NCBI RefSeq assembly: GCF_000208745.1
Contig: NC_030852.1
Span: forward strand, 24,753,333 to 24,817,332
Source: Theobroma cacao
Lineage: Eukaryota > Streptophyta > Magnoliopsida > Malvales > Malvaceae
Direction of reading: 5' to 3'
Length of the DNA: 64,000 nt
In this document: piece by piece, positions 17,301-28,703 of the stretch
Numbering within the stretch: position 1 is the first letter of the stretch
Layout of the letters: the number at the start of each line of letters is the position of its first letter
The notes under the pieces: model-generated
What the model was told of the DNA's origin: nothing
Seen by the model: only the letters and a program-made list of their open reading frames with translations
Databases searched by the model: none
Position numbers and translations under genes: made by a program

Positions 17301-20300
17301 AAACAAATAGTGATTAATATGTGAATGTTCTTGATCTAGTTTTATTCATCATGATTACAGGACAGTTGAAGTGCCTAGCTCCCGCATTGTGATTATTGAA
17401 GGAATCTATGCCTTAAGTGAAAAATTGCGACCTTTACTAGATCTTCGTGTATCTATCACTGGGGGGGTTCACTTTGACCTTGTCAAGCGAGTATTACGGG
17501 ATATTCAACGTGCTGGCCAAGAGCCTGAAGAAATTATCCATCAAATCTCTGAAACGGTTTCTTTACGTAACCTATTTTAGAAATTCTTTATAGGAGTCTG
17601 ATTTAGCTGCTTCATGAAATCATATACTTAATTGTAGCCTTAATGCTCCAAAAATCAAATTCCTCAAGATAGCACTTATACTAGTTCTCATCCACTTCTT
17701 TTCACACAGGTATATCCTATGTATAAGGCTTTTATTGAGCCAGATCTCCAAACAGCACATATTAAAATCATTAACAAGTTCAATCCATTCACTGGGTTTC
17801 AGAATCCTACTTATATTTTAAAGGTCAAGCTCTAACTCCATATTCCTATTTCAGAATAAAAGGTTCTATGACTCTGTAGGTCATACATTCCTTGCTATGG
17901 TATTTCCTTGTCACAACTGCTGAGTGATTTCTATCATTGTAGTCTACAAGAATGGTGACAGTGGATCAAATTAAGGAAGTTGTATCTGATGAACATAAAG
18001 AACATATGGAGGAAACCTATGACATTTATCTTCTACCTCCTGGTGAAGATCCTGAAGCATGTCAGTCATATCTGAGGATGAGGAATAGGGATGGCAAATA
18101 CAATCTCATGTTTGAGGTTGGATGGTCATTTTCTTAGTCTCTTCTTCAAATTATTGTATGCATTGTAACATTTTCTTAATTAACCTTGAGCAGAATATAG
18201 CAGCATTTACTGAAATATTTTTTCTTTTATGTCAGCAATGAGATGTGTCCAGCTCAGTGCTTTTTACTACATTTGCTTCCAATGGGGTTTAGATGCTAGG
18301 TTTTACCATCATTACCTAAGGAGAAAGCACCTGTTTTCAGATCTATACATAGTATGTCAGTATTATTTGTTTGAATAAGAATTAAACAATAATTGCACGC
18401 TCAATATTATATGCTATGTTTAGCAGCATGAATATTTGAGAGTGGATTTTGTTTGGTTTCTTATATGAATTATGATGACAAATGCAAAGATTATGTAAAT
18501 ATTAGTAAAGATTCAATATATTGATATAATTGAGAGAGTAGAAGAAGATGATTTAAAATTGACTTTTATGTTTTTACGAGTTCTATTGCACAATTTATGC
18601 AAAATTTGATATCAAAATTCCTCCTTTCAAATTTAAGTTCTAAACACAGCCAAGTAAATTTGAGTTGATTGTGATAATTAATTCCATGTTGAATGTTTGA
18701 TTTGTCCTAACTTCATCCTTTAGAGTTGTGCTTAATATTCTTTTAAGTCTGATAGAAATGTGGTAAGTTTTAGGGCTTCTGACCGGTTTGGCTGGTTTTC
18801 AGGAATGGGTAACAGATAGTCCGTTCATAATATCACCTAGAATAACCTTTGAAGTTAGTGTGCGCCTTCTTGGAGGACTAATGGCTTTGGGGTATACAAT
18901 TGCGACCATCCTAAAAAGAAGTAGCCATGTCTTTTCTGATGATAAAGTCTGTGTGAAGATTGATTGGTTGGAGCAACTCAATCGCAAATACGTTCAGGTA
19001 TCGTATCATTTAATGCACTGAATATTTTTTATTTTGTAGTTTATAACCCTCAATTTCCTCTATCAGAGCAAGTTCGAAATGTTTTATTTATCAGGACCAT
19101 GTGATGTTATCTTCCTTTTATTATTATTATTTTGAAAGTCGCATTTTTTCTTTATCATGACAACATTCTTGTTCTTAAGTAGTATTTAGAAGTCTTTGGT
19201 TATGATAACCGCATGATATTTGTTATGGCAATAAACAATTGCTTTTCTTCTTTTTGACAAATGAAAAAACCACTGCACTAAAAGGAACCAGCAGGTTACC
19301 AACCCATGAACAAGACTAGTTCGTAGTAGACAACAATTCAACAAAATACCATAGCATATCCAAGGACTGCTGCCTGTTGAAATATAGTATTGAACCAAGT
19401 AGCTATAACTTTATAGGGATCACTCTTCTCTATTGAATGCCCTTACATTTCTCTCCCTCCATAAAATCCAAAAAATAGCAAGGGGATTGATTCTATTACT
19501 TTTCTCCTATCTGTACAAGTATGCACACCTCCCCAAGCCCAAAATTGATCCTTAACAGAACCTGCCACTGCTCTGAATTCTCAGCAGCACATACATCAAG
19601 GTGCAAAGCTGTCTTGCCAAAGGGTAACTCAACAAAGGATGTCTGCTGCTTTGCAATACAAAGCATCTATTGGAAGAATCCCCATCCTCCCCAAGCAAAA
19701 TACCTTTGTACTTCTTTTTAAATTCTGAAAATATGGAAGGCAGCTTCAAAGTTGGCCTGTACTTCCGTTTAAGTTCTTTAGGATGACTTATTGGGTACAT
19801 GTTGCAAAGCTTAGAACTAACTATAATGTTGATACTGTTTCTATAAGGTGCAAGGTCGAGATCGTCTGTTTGTTAAATATGTTGCTGAGCAACTGAACTT
19901 GGAAGGTTCATATGTTCCCCGTACTTACATTGAACAAATCCAGCTGGAGAAGCTTGTAAATGATGTTATGGTATAATTCTCTGAGCTGATTATGAAATTT
20001 TTTAGCTCTGTATGTTGCTGATTCAAGAAATATGCAGGCACTGCCAGATGATCTGAAAACTAAGCTTAGCATTGATGATGACGTAGTTTCAAGTCCTAAA
20101 GAAGCCCTTTCTCGAGCCTCTGCTGATCGGAGAATGAAGTATCTCAGCCGGTAATCTTTTTTGCGAGCCACGATAGTATTAATTTTCCACCTTAATGAAA
20201 ATTTTTTAAAAACTAGGTAAAAGAACAAAAGTTGTCTCTCAGCTGCTTCAGCTGAATGATCAATGTAAAGTGGAATTATGTTTTATTTTTCTTTAAGAGA

Positions 20301-21576
20301 ATACATGTTTAAATCCTGATAACAATCACTGGTGACATTCATCTATCAATGTGGTGCTCCAGTATCTCACAGTCATATACAAATCAGCGGGACAAGAATT
20401 TGCCAAAGCTGACAAGGCTTGCTATTAATAGTACAAGGTTTGATGGAAGGGCACCTGAGCTACCTTCCCCACTAGTGAATCCGGTGAGTACGTTGCCTCA
20501 AATTATTTTAATGAATATAACAGCGGTTTGTTTATTCACAGCCAAAGAACCCTTCATTCTTTCTGGTTGCAAAAGAATTGGAGGAAAGATAACAAAAGTT
20601 AATTATTTTAAGTATGATTAGAAGCAAATGGTGAATAGCACTAGCAGAAAGGGTGTTATTACAACCTCCATAGACTTGTTCCCATCAACCTCTTTGAATA
20701 CACACTTAAAAATATTGTGTTATATGCATGAAGATATTTGTACCTATATCTTTTTTTTTTCTCTTAAATAAATAACGGGTGTTTCTTTCCTTCCCTCCTT
20801 GATAAGTTTGTCCTTTCCTCTTACTTGATGGCATGTGTTAATTTTTGACGATTCATTTGCCTTTGTATCTTAGGGAGTTGTTACGCAGCTCTCAGAGCAA
20901 ATTTCCACTCTGAATGAAAGGATGGATGAGTTCACAGCTCGTATTGAAGAGCTGAATTCCAAGTTCTCTTCCAGGAAAGTTTCAGCTAGCCAACAAAACT
21001 TAGCTGTGCAGGCTGAAGCCAGCAATGGTTCTGGACCTACTTCTCTTTTTGTGACTAGCTTGGGTAACGGTTCACTAACTGGATCACTAATGCCTCATTC
21101 TTCATCTTCTTCCCAGTTGGCTCGGGAGTCCCCACTCGCGGAAGAGGTACTGTTGATAAACTTCATGTCTCTCTTTCCCCCCCACATTATTTTTTGAAAA
21201 TTTATCCTTTATATCAGAATTAGATAGACCAAGTTACTGTGTCTGATTCTTGGTTTTTATGGTAGCATCGATCATCATGTTTTTCTGAACGTTTTTCATA
21301 TCATGGTTTGGCATCTAAACTGTGCTTTAATTTAATTCTCTGTTTTTATCCGTGCAGGTTCTACTTATTGCACGAGGTCAACGCCAGATTATGCATCAAT
21401 TAGACAATCTGAGCAATCTGCTACATGAATACTGGGGAGGAAGGTCTCAGCGGGAAAGAACACAGAGAACAAACAGAACAATTGACGTTGGCACCATCAG
21501 TGTTCCTCTGATTCTTACTTTAGCAATTGGTGGTTTGGGTGTCTTTCTGTTCAGGAGTCCGACATCCCAAAAGTGA
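14353..21576 (+). CDS. TTM1/TTM2-type triphosphate tunnel metalloenzyme with uridine-kinase-like domain
   Basis: Eleven coding exons join exactly in phase: 14353-14692, 17045-17159, 17361-17556, 17710-17823, 17943-18116, 18803-18997, 19848-19970, 20038-20150, 20363-20483, 20874-21146, 21358-21576, giving 660 residues; Arabidopsis relatives have about 640-675. The start [15 protein letters not shown] matches the family. In order: a uridine/phosphoribulokinase-like P-loop domain with GPSGAGKT at 73-80, ITMDNYND near 97-104 and IYDFKSSSR near 140-148; a CYTH tunnel domain beginning around [14 protein letters not shown] (276-289), with the tunnel motif in the divergent TYDIYL form; a coiled coil about 500-530; a Ser-rich linker; and a single C-terminal membrane segment about 634-653 followed by a short polar tail, i.e. 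a tail anchor. Characterised plant homologues act as pyrophosphatases at the mitochondrial outer membrane, in senescence (TTM1) and negative control of immunity (TTM2). I cannot assign orthology to one of the two. Confidence 0.94.
16420..16800 (+). mobile_element. Decayed LINE (RTE-like) reverse-transcriptase C-terminal remnant in TTM intron 1
   Basis: Broken frames read RIRNGLIL, then [19 protein letters not shown] and a region resembling the RGRGRPK..W..V linker, then HWMEWRK. This order matches the C-terminal tail common in plant RTE-type LINE proteins (R-RNG..KV..V, RWxGHV.RR...APV, W.EWR). Stops and frameshifts abound. The upstream TTM duplicate lacks this segment, so it likely inserted after the duplication. 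Confidence 0.45.
19195..19800 (-). mobile_element. Possible LINE fragment in TTM intron 6
   Basis: On the minus strand, near 19485-19425, a broken frame reads [19 protein letters not shown], resembling the zf-RVT tail region (LAIFW..W.ERN.R.F) at the 3' end of plant LINE ORF2. Surrounding sequence is unusually open in both directions for an intron. No target-site duplication or poly(A) tail was resolved, so boundaries are approximate. Confidence 0.4.
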
Positions 21577-22315
21577 CATCAAACTTAACAGTCATTTTCG
21601 GCGTAGAGAGGAAGTTTGTACCACCCTTTGTGCTTTGAGGGACATTGGTGGTTACTCTTGAGACATTGTATAGCAAAATCATAAATATTGAAAAAAAAAA
21701 TATGAAATTCTGAAATTAGGGTTATATTCAAGATATCTACACTATTTAATGGTAAATTAGAATAGTGCCCCTTCAGGGAGTGCCAAGTTATTAATCCCTT
21801 GACTTATAGTACTTTATTAATGACTCGTGAAAACAGAGGGAAGGGATACGAACCAAACAGAGTATATGAGTAGGAGGGAAATGGAACATTAGTTATTCGA
21901 ACTTCTTCTACTTTTTGTTTAAAATTCCCATCTCAAAAACGGATTTTGCTTCTTCAATTGATTGGAAGAATAACTTATTGAAGCAAACCATTTAGTTGAA
22001 GCAACGGAGCGGAACGTTGGTGATGCACGCTAAGTAACGAGTCACACTGCATGGGAATGAAGTAGCGAGAGCAAAGTCACGAGTTTTGTACTCGCACCAT
22101 TGACACATCTGTAAAGACCAGGAGGGTTAAAGGAAGTAAAAGAAAGTTTTCATCCGGAGCCTCCCTAGTTAAAGCAGATAGCCAAATACCAAGAAAGAAG
22201 TAAATAGCAGTATACTACAATAAGTATCAACTAAAGCACATTGCATAAGAAGCAGAAACTAGGGTGCCATCATCAAAAGCTTAGATAACAAGCACAACAA
22301 AAAAAAATTCGTTAA
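21577..22315. other. Convergent intergenic region between TTM and NHP2
   Basis: Holds the 3' UTRs of two convergent genes. No other gene or repeat is evident. Confidence 0.6.
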
Positions 22316-24772
22316 TTAAAAAAGGGTGGTTGTAAGCTCAGATACATCCGCTACTATCTGGCTATAATCAGCCTTTATTTTTTCTTGATCCTCAGGGCCT
22401 AGTTCCCCTTTAGTGGGCTTGGTTAGCACCAGAACACAGCATGTCGGTCTCTTGGTAGCTCCTGCAGTTGCAAGATCCTGAAATGGCAGAAGAAACTAAT
22501 TATAGGGTGCATGATAGAGAGCTCATAGCTAAGTTCATTTTACATTACCAAACGAAACAAGAAAGACTAATCTGCAAAGTGCCTTAAAATGTGCTACACA
22601 TGTTCAGGGACAAATTGCAGGATGGACTGATCCAACTAGTTGTATATGTGGACTAAAAACCAAGAGTCTTTAATCAAGCATATATAATTTTCAGTTCACA
22701 AAAACGAGCCATAAGGAAAGCCATATACAGCATTCCAGACCCGCTTTTGAAATGCTTTACAAAGTTCCAAAGAACATGAAACAAAATTCCAAAGATTACA
22801 ATTCATAATAGAAATACCATAATGCCAGCACAAATATTTCATATACATACATAGACACAGACTCATTATATAACTGTAAATCATTAACCAAAATATTTCC
22901 TAGCACAAACCCTGAATGTTCCGGGCATATTGGCAACCATGTTTGCCTAACATAAAAGAATGCAACTCAATTAAATAAATACAAAAAATGGGAAAAAAAA
23001 TTGGTTAGACATGCCCTGCCCCTTTTTCTACAAAGGTGACAATGGCGGATAATATGGAAGCTAGAACATAAATAAGAAATCAGTGGGGTTTCAAATAGTC
23101 AAGGGGTAAAACCACTTTAAGCATGCAATGCCACCAAATTAGACAGAAAGAAAGAGTGTTTTCAGCTTACTTCTTTTGAGGGAACATAAACATAGGGAAT
23201 GTCAGCCTCTTCACATAGGATTGGAACATGAGTTATGACATCAATAGGAGATATGTTTCCAGCTATAACACATAATCTGCATCCACCAAAAAGATTGAAA
23301 AAACACATAATCATAAGTTTGAATTTTGATGAATCAAGAAAGAATGCCCTATCAGCAATGTGTTACAAAAAGCAATATGAAATGATTATTCTTTTTCCTT
23401 TTTTTTTTTTTTGACAAAAGCTGTTCAATAATTTATCAATTGGCAGCATGGACTGCTGCTAAAACAGGTGGCATCCTTGTGTAGCTGCATTACATTGCTG
23501 TATAAAGCAAATACAGCCGAGATAAGCATTTAGTTAACCTTTTTTTCCTTCTCAAAAGTGCCAACATGTTACTGGAACAGCACAAAGTATTGCCTTTTCC
23601 TACTCAACTATGCCGTTCCAAATTCTGATATATTAAGGACAAAGTTCAGATGACCATAAGACAAATTACCTTTTCTTATATATTAGCTATGAAGTTGAGC
23701 AGTTATAGCCACAAACTTCAGATAACCCTTAAAGCAGCAATGACAACTATAGCAATAATGATGATGTAGTCATAGCCTCATAGGCATCATTTACAGGCAT
23801 AGTCCGACAAATTCAAGGTTATAGTCTACTTAACTCATGCCATGTTCTTAATTAGAAACATCATTTAACACGCTTATAGAAACTAACAGGTCAAATTATT
23901 AAGCTAATTTCAATTTATAAATTTTTTCTCCTTCCCCCTTTTCTCTATATCCTTAGTATTCCCTCTACTTCTTTCAATGTAGCACAAATGTTGAAATCAG
24001 CACATTCTTTTCCACTGTAATCAGTACAAATTTATTAGCAAAATATATAGGTGTCATCACTTTAATGATAGCATTAAAACAGATAACGCATTACTGATAC
24101 CAAGCCATATGTCATAACCACAATTTATCACAACTTCTATTTGCGTCCAAACACAGATAAATAACTTTAACCCCATTTACTACTGTAACAATTATCAACA
24201 AAATAATGAAACAGAGTCATAGACTTCCACTCCCCTGACAGAATGACCAATATTTCTCGTACCATGAAACTTATTTTATATGTTTATCCACGTAAATGTA
24301 TATCAAGGCACAGCTTAGAGTAAGAAACGTTTAAAAACTTACCCTTTATGACCACGCCGAATACTTTTAACCACTTCCTTTACTCCTCTCTTCAAGCACT
24401 TGTGCTCAGCGGCTACAACAATAAAAAGCAACACATTCTTAAGAAAAATTAAAAAGAGAAAAAGACAATCTATTCAAAACTCAAACAATCAACAATTTCA
24501 CCGAAATACTTAAACCACCAAACATCCATTACATCAATCACAAAAATTCCACTATATCGAGCTCTGGGTCTTAGGAACACCATAAACTTACGGATGTACT
24601 TAAAAAGAGTTGAGTGTATATATAAAAATGGGATACCTCTGCGAACGAGCTTGAGGGTTTTCTTAGAGAGCTTTTTGCCAGCGAGGGGCTTTGCGATGGG
24701 AGCAACAGCTAACATCTTCTTCCTCTCCTTCTCCTTCTGTTGCGTCTTCTCTACTTCGCTATCGCTTCCCAT
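22316..24772 (-). CDS. NHP2: H/ACA snoRNP subunit 2, NHP2-like protein
   Basis: A core protein of box H/ACA ribonucleoproteins, which guide pseudouridylation of rRNA and snRNA in nucleolus and Cajal bodies. Four exons join in phase: 24772-24637, 24412-24343, 23276-23171, 22477-22316, for 157 residues, the normal length. The start MGSDSEVEKTQQKEKERKK is a charged N-terminal tail. The L7Ae/NHP2 RNA-binding domain follows: KKLSKKTLKLVRRA, CLKRGVKEVVKSIRRGHKGL, then CVIAGNISPIDVITHVP and YVYVPSKEDLATAGATKRPT. The C-terminus TTTLF is hydrophobic. An upstream in-frame ATG at 24847 adds 25 non-conserved residues (MYIHRF...), so I place the start at 24772. Upstream promoter motifs fit a ribosome-biogenesis gene. 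Confidence 0.95.
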
Positions 24773-24881
24773 TTCCCTCTCTCTCTCTTTTCCGCTAACA
24801 ATGCAAAAACGGAGCACTGCCAAGAGAGAGAATCTATGAATGTACAACCAATAATAATGTGAAACAGAGTGATGGCGGAAA

Positions 24882-24978
24882 TTAGGGTTTTTGTATGTTT
24901 AGCATTTCCAGGGTTTAAGCTTTATATCGTAATGGGCTTTTCTGTCGATCCCATTGCAATTACGTTTTAGTTTGGGCT
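24882..24978 (-). promoter_or_regulatory. Telo-box and two site II elements upstream of NHP2
   Basis: In the orientation of NHP2 the sequence carries AAACCCTAA (plus-strand ttagggttt, 24882-24890), a telo-box, and two copies of AGCCCA (plus-strand TGGGCT at 24933-24938 and 24973-24978), the site II/TCP-binding core. This combination is established for plant ribosomal protein and ribosome-biogenesis promoters. It lies 110-206 bp above the ATG. Confidence 0.7.
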
Positions 24979-26737
24979 TTTGTAACTGGATCTCAGTGTT
25001 CTCGCAAATATTTTTCAGTAATTCCTACCTCAATTCACTTTGGGGTTTCTTAGTTATATTTAAAATATGTATGTTTTTAGTGAAATTTTCACAAAAGAAA
25101 CAATAATTAGTATTAAAATTTAAGTTAGGTAAGATTTTAATATTATTTGAAAAGTTATATTTAATTGACCTGAATTAATAAAAAAAAATTGACAAATCAC
25201 TAATTTGTTAATAAACTCGACAAATCTATATATGTTTTTTTTTTTGGAATTAATTGTACAAATAGACATTCAAATAAGAATCAAGTCAAATCAAGTCACC
25301 GATCCAATAGTAATGATTAGTAAAAATAAAATAAATTTCACATCAATTAAATTTTAAGATTTTGCATCATTTCACATTTACAAGAGAGATTTCTATGATC
25401 ACTACAAGTTTGTTTTAGGCTAGGAAAACTTGATTGTGCGCCCATTTGTCAATATGTCACAATAGAAACTTTAACATACACTTTTTAAGGAAAGACAGCT
25501 ATTTATTTCACCTAAATGCTTGTTTTTATTTATTTTTAAATAAAAATATAATACAATATATATATATATATATAGAGTGTAAAGTTAATTGTCTATAAAT
25601 AAAAAAAAAAGCAAATAACGTTTCAATTATATATAATTGAAATATTGTAATGGTAATCTATAAATCATTCCATACTACAGTATTAGAATTAAGAAAAATA
25701 TTTTAAAATGTAAGAATGAAATTTAAATATTTATTTATAATTAGATAAGTTTAATATTTATAATAAAAAATATATTTAGCAAAAGTCATTTGATACAATT
25801 AGAATTTTCACATATTACAAATTAGATAAATCTTATTAATATTAATAATAAAAATATTTAAATAGTAATTTAGAAATATAATAAATAAATATGATCAATA
25901 TTTTAATCAATAAAAAAATAATGTTCATTCTTATATATATAGATATAGATTATAAACAAATATATTATAGATATTATAAAAATAGATCAGATGACATAGT
26001 AATGTCAATGCCCTTCCAATAAAATAACATTTCAGTACTTGAGTATTTGATTAATTGATTAATGCATAATTTTCTATTTAGAGAATAAAATTTGAATTCT
26101 TCTTCTTTCAATTAAAAATAAAATAAAATAACATTTCATATAATTTATCGTTTCTTTAACGAAGATGATGACAACCAAACTATGTTTTTCACTAAAAGGA
26201 CAACAAGTAATATTGGATTGTTCTTATTTGCCTCATAATGTACCAAAAAATTACTTGAGAGGTTAGACCACATATAATGAAAATGAAGTACATATTTTGT
26301 CTCAAAACCAAAGGAAGCAAATAATTTTTCCTCATCTCTAGAAAAGAAAAATGAAGAAATTAAGGAAAAAGAAAGAATATAAGTTTAATACTATAAGGAA
26401 AGAAATAGTGAAACGTGAGAAATATGTAGTTCCATTTGTATAAAGTAGTAATTAAATCAAATATGTTAAGAGTGTTGATTACGTTGGGTAATTGTAACAA
26501 GTATAATGAAGTTCAAGGACAATGATAAAAATAAAAAAAATGAAAAAGTTTTTTAATTATTTAAAAAAATTTAAATAAATTTTTATTCTTTTATGAAGTT
26601 CAATTAAATTCTTATATTTTTATTTTTGATTAAATAAGCTATTATTACTAATGGTTGACTAAATGTAATTAATCGAAATGTCACTTATTATTTTATTCTT
26701 ACCTAATCCTGAAGTAAAATGTGAAAATATTATATGA
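24979..26737. other. AT-rich intergenic region, no gene seen
   Basis: Extreme AT content with an (AT)n stretch at about 25554-25575 and many A or T runs. Short frames have no family resemblance. Probably decayed repeat DNA to the left of the retrotransposon complex. Confidence 0.55.
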
Positions 26738-27037
26738 TCATATCAGTATATTATATCAACATGTCACGTTAATATCAAATGATATTAAATAACAAGTCAT
26801 ATTTTAACTAAATTAGTTTTAAAGGCTTATTTGATTTAAAAATATAAAAATTTATTTAGTTAAGTACAGGATAAGAGTTTAATTAAAAGTAATAAAAATA
26901 AAAATTTATTTAAATTTTTTAAATAATTTAAAAAATTTTTAGATATTTTGCTAAAAAATTAAGTTCAATAAAAATGAAAGAAACCAATCGATATGAAATA
27001 GCCTTTCCATTTGTTATACAAACATAGTTTTATTATT

Positions 27038-27067
27038 AGTGTTATCTTATCTTAATAAGATAACACT
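27038..27067. repeat. Perfect 13-bp stem hairpin
   Basis: agtgttatcttat is followed by a four-base loop (ctta) and its exact reverse complement. The copy at 49200-49229 has one stem mismatch. Small relic of an inverted-repeat element or a chance AT-rich palindrome. Confidence 0.6.
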
Positions 27068-27235
27068 CATAAATTTCTCATAAAAAAAAAGTTAATGGTT
27101 TAATGTCGATGGTCTTAATTGGTTAATGTCACCCGTCACAAATAAATTTGTTTGATTTAATTAGATATTTTTTAATATAAAATATTTTTTTATTTTGATA
27201 AATAATTTTTCATTATATTTTTTTTTTAAGAATTA

Positions 27236-27330
27236 ACATGAGTTATTTCGTGCATAACATAAATTTCAAACTAAGAGAAGTAACTTGAGTTATCTCGTGC
27301 ATAACAAGAGTTTCAAACTAGTAGAATTTA
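27236..27330. repeat. Two ~47-bp tandem units inside the A1 copy
   Basis: acatgagttatttcgtgcat at 27236 and acttgagttatctcgtgcat at 27283 each lead into ttcaaacta. The same pair is present in the right copy near 49395-49485, so it predates the duplication. Confidence 0.75.
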
Positions 27331-27954
27331 AAAGTAGGAATTAAATTTTTCTAAAGAGTTTAAAATTGGAACCCACTTTAAAACAAAATAAAAAAAAAGA
27401 GTGATAATCAAGGATGTAAATTTATCACTTATCATTTATGTATTTTTAAAGTGAACTTACAATAAATTATTATGTGATAATTAAATACAAAAATAATTTA
27501 TAGACTAATGTGTTGTTTGATGAATTACAATTGAGTAAAGACAACCATTGCTTGATTTCGGGTCTCTTAATTTAATTTTCTGTAGTAAAAAAAATTAATT
27601 TTTAATTTAATTATTTTAAATACTTAATTTAATTAAATTTCAAACAATATATATATCAGAAAATTATTTTATTCATAGTTCTAAAAGAGGTTGTTTTTAA
27701 AAAAAAATCAATAATGATTTATAAATAAACTATGGTCAAACTTTAAAAAATTAAGTGAAAAAAAGTCTAAACTCATACACCAAATATCATTATGATATGA
27801 TACGAAAACTATAGTAATTTATTTGATAGATTAGGGACATATAAGCGCAACCCCATTTTTATTCATTGGAAGTTGGCACACATTTAAAACCCTTTTAAAA
27901 CAATAAAGGTACACCATTACTTGTAATTAAGTTACATGCGGATGACATGCTAGA

Positions 27955-28527
27955 TGTCATAAATTATTCGTCTAAGTACGCGATATTTTGTGCAGCACTT
28001 GAGCTGACGCTTCCACGCAAGTCAATCGATACTCAGTTATATCTTATCAAACATCAATAATAACAACAAATCAAACTAAGAGAATACGCATTAAAATCAT
28101 AAGGCATACCGAATGCCATATATGCAACCACTAAGTCATAAAACAGAAAAATATTTTATTTATATGAAAATAATTACAAAAGGAAACAAGGCACGCCATC
28201 GTTAGGCCATAGAGGCAGCCCTAGATGACTTGTTACAAACATACCTTTATCAGTGAGGTAGCACAACAATCTGTCGACTACTCACCCCTTATAAAGAGTT
28301 TACGAGATTTAACATGTATTTTACCAATAACCATTACAATGCTTGAAATGAGGACATTCTTTTCCTAAAGGGTTTTTCCCTTTAAAGACTTAACAAGTAT
28401 TATTAGAGATGTCACCACGAGCCATTATAATGTTTGAAAGAGAGACATTTCCTTTACAAGTACAAAAGACTCAATCTCTTAGACAACTCTACTCTATCAT
28501 AATCCGATACAAGGTTGGCTCATGACA
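27955..28527 (-). repeat. Complete 3' LTR of the chromovirus (573 bp)
   Basis: Bounded by TG...CA: plus-strand tgtcataaat at the left and tcatgaca at the right. On its internal side it abuts a polypurine tract. Its left ~260 bp align with 48628-48888 (catcaaaatcataaggcat, tatgcaaccactaagt, aataattacaaaagg). Confidence 0.85.
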
Positions 28528-28538
28528 TCCTCCCTAAC
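28528..28538 (-). other. Polypurine tract of the chromovirus
   Basis: In element orientation GTTAGGGAGGA directly precedes the LTR start TGTCATGAGCC. It primes plus-strand synthesis in LTR elements. Confidence 0.75.
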
Positions 28539-28562
28539 TCAATCTGTCGATGTCCTTATTGA

Positions 28563-28698
28563 CTAGTTAGCTTGGAATTCTTCAATCTTCTGTTGGAAGG
28601 CACGGAGGTCGGCTTCATTTTCCTAGGTGGTATCATCTGGCCCTAAACTTTCTTATTTCACCAAGTACTCCTGTGTCGGTCGTCAGTTGATTATTTTC
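28563..28698 (-). pseudogene. Chromovirus pol C-terminus with chromodomain, broken
   Basis: The minus-strand frame reads RPTQEYLVK, stop, ESLGPDDTT, stop, ENEADLRAFQQKIEEFQ and ends at a stop at 28563-28565. This is the chromodomain core (EYLVKW.G..P.DTTWE); both stops sit at conserved Trp positions and a further TGA lies just upstream. It is separated from integrase by the 28704-41462 insertion, and the frame is continuous across that junction once the insertion and one TSD copy are discounted. Confidence 0.85.
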
Positions 28699-28703
28699 AC
28701 CCT

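Larger units (their letters stand above)
13085..17345 (+). repeat. Parent block of the partial TTM duplication
   Basis: Counterpart of 7476-10865. It is longer mainly in intron 1, where about 0.8 kb (roughly 16000-16790) has no counterpart in the upstream copy and includes LINE-like sequence. Confidence 0.75.
26738..27954. repeat. Left copy (A1) of the flanking duplication, ending at the chromovirus insertion point
   Basis: Collinear with 48889-50217: shared landmarks include catgtcacgttaatatcaaa, the hairpin at 27038-27067, the paired gcataaca/tttcaaacta units, and ttggaagttggcacac near the right end. It ends in ctaga (27950-27954), after which the LTR begins. It lacks about 0.1 kb present in the right copy (roughly 49726-49829). 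Confidence 0.88.

Noticed and set aside
24773..24847. Upstream in-frame ATG extending NHP2 by 25 residues
   Set aside because: The extension is not like NHP2 proteins; the conserved start is MGSDSEVEK at 24772.
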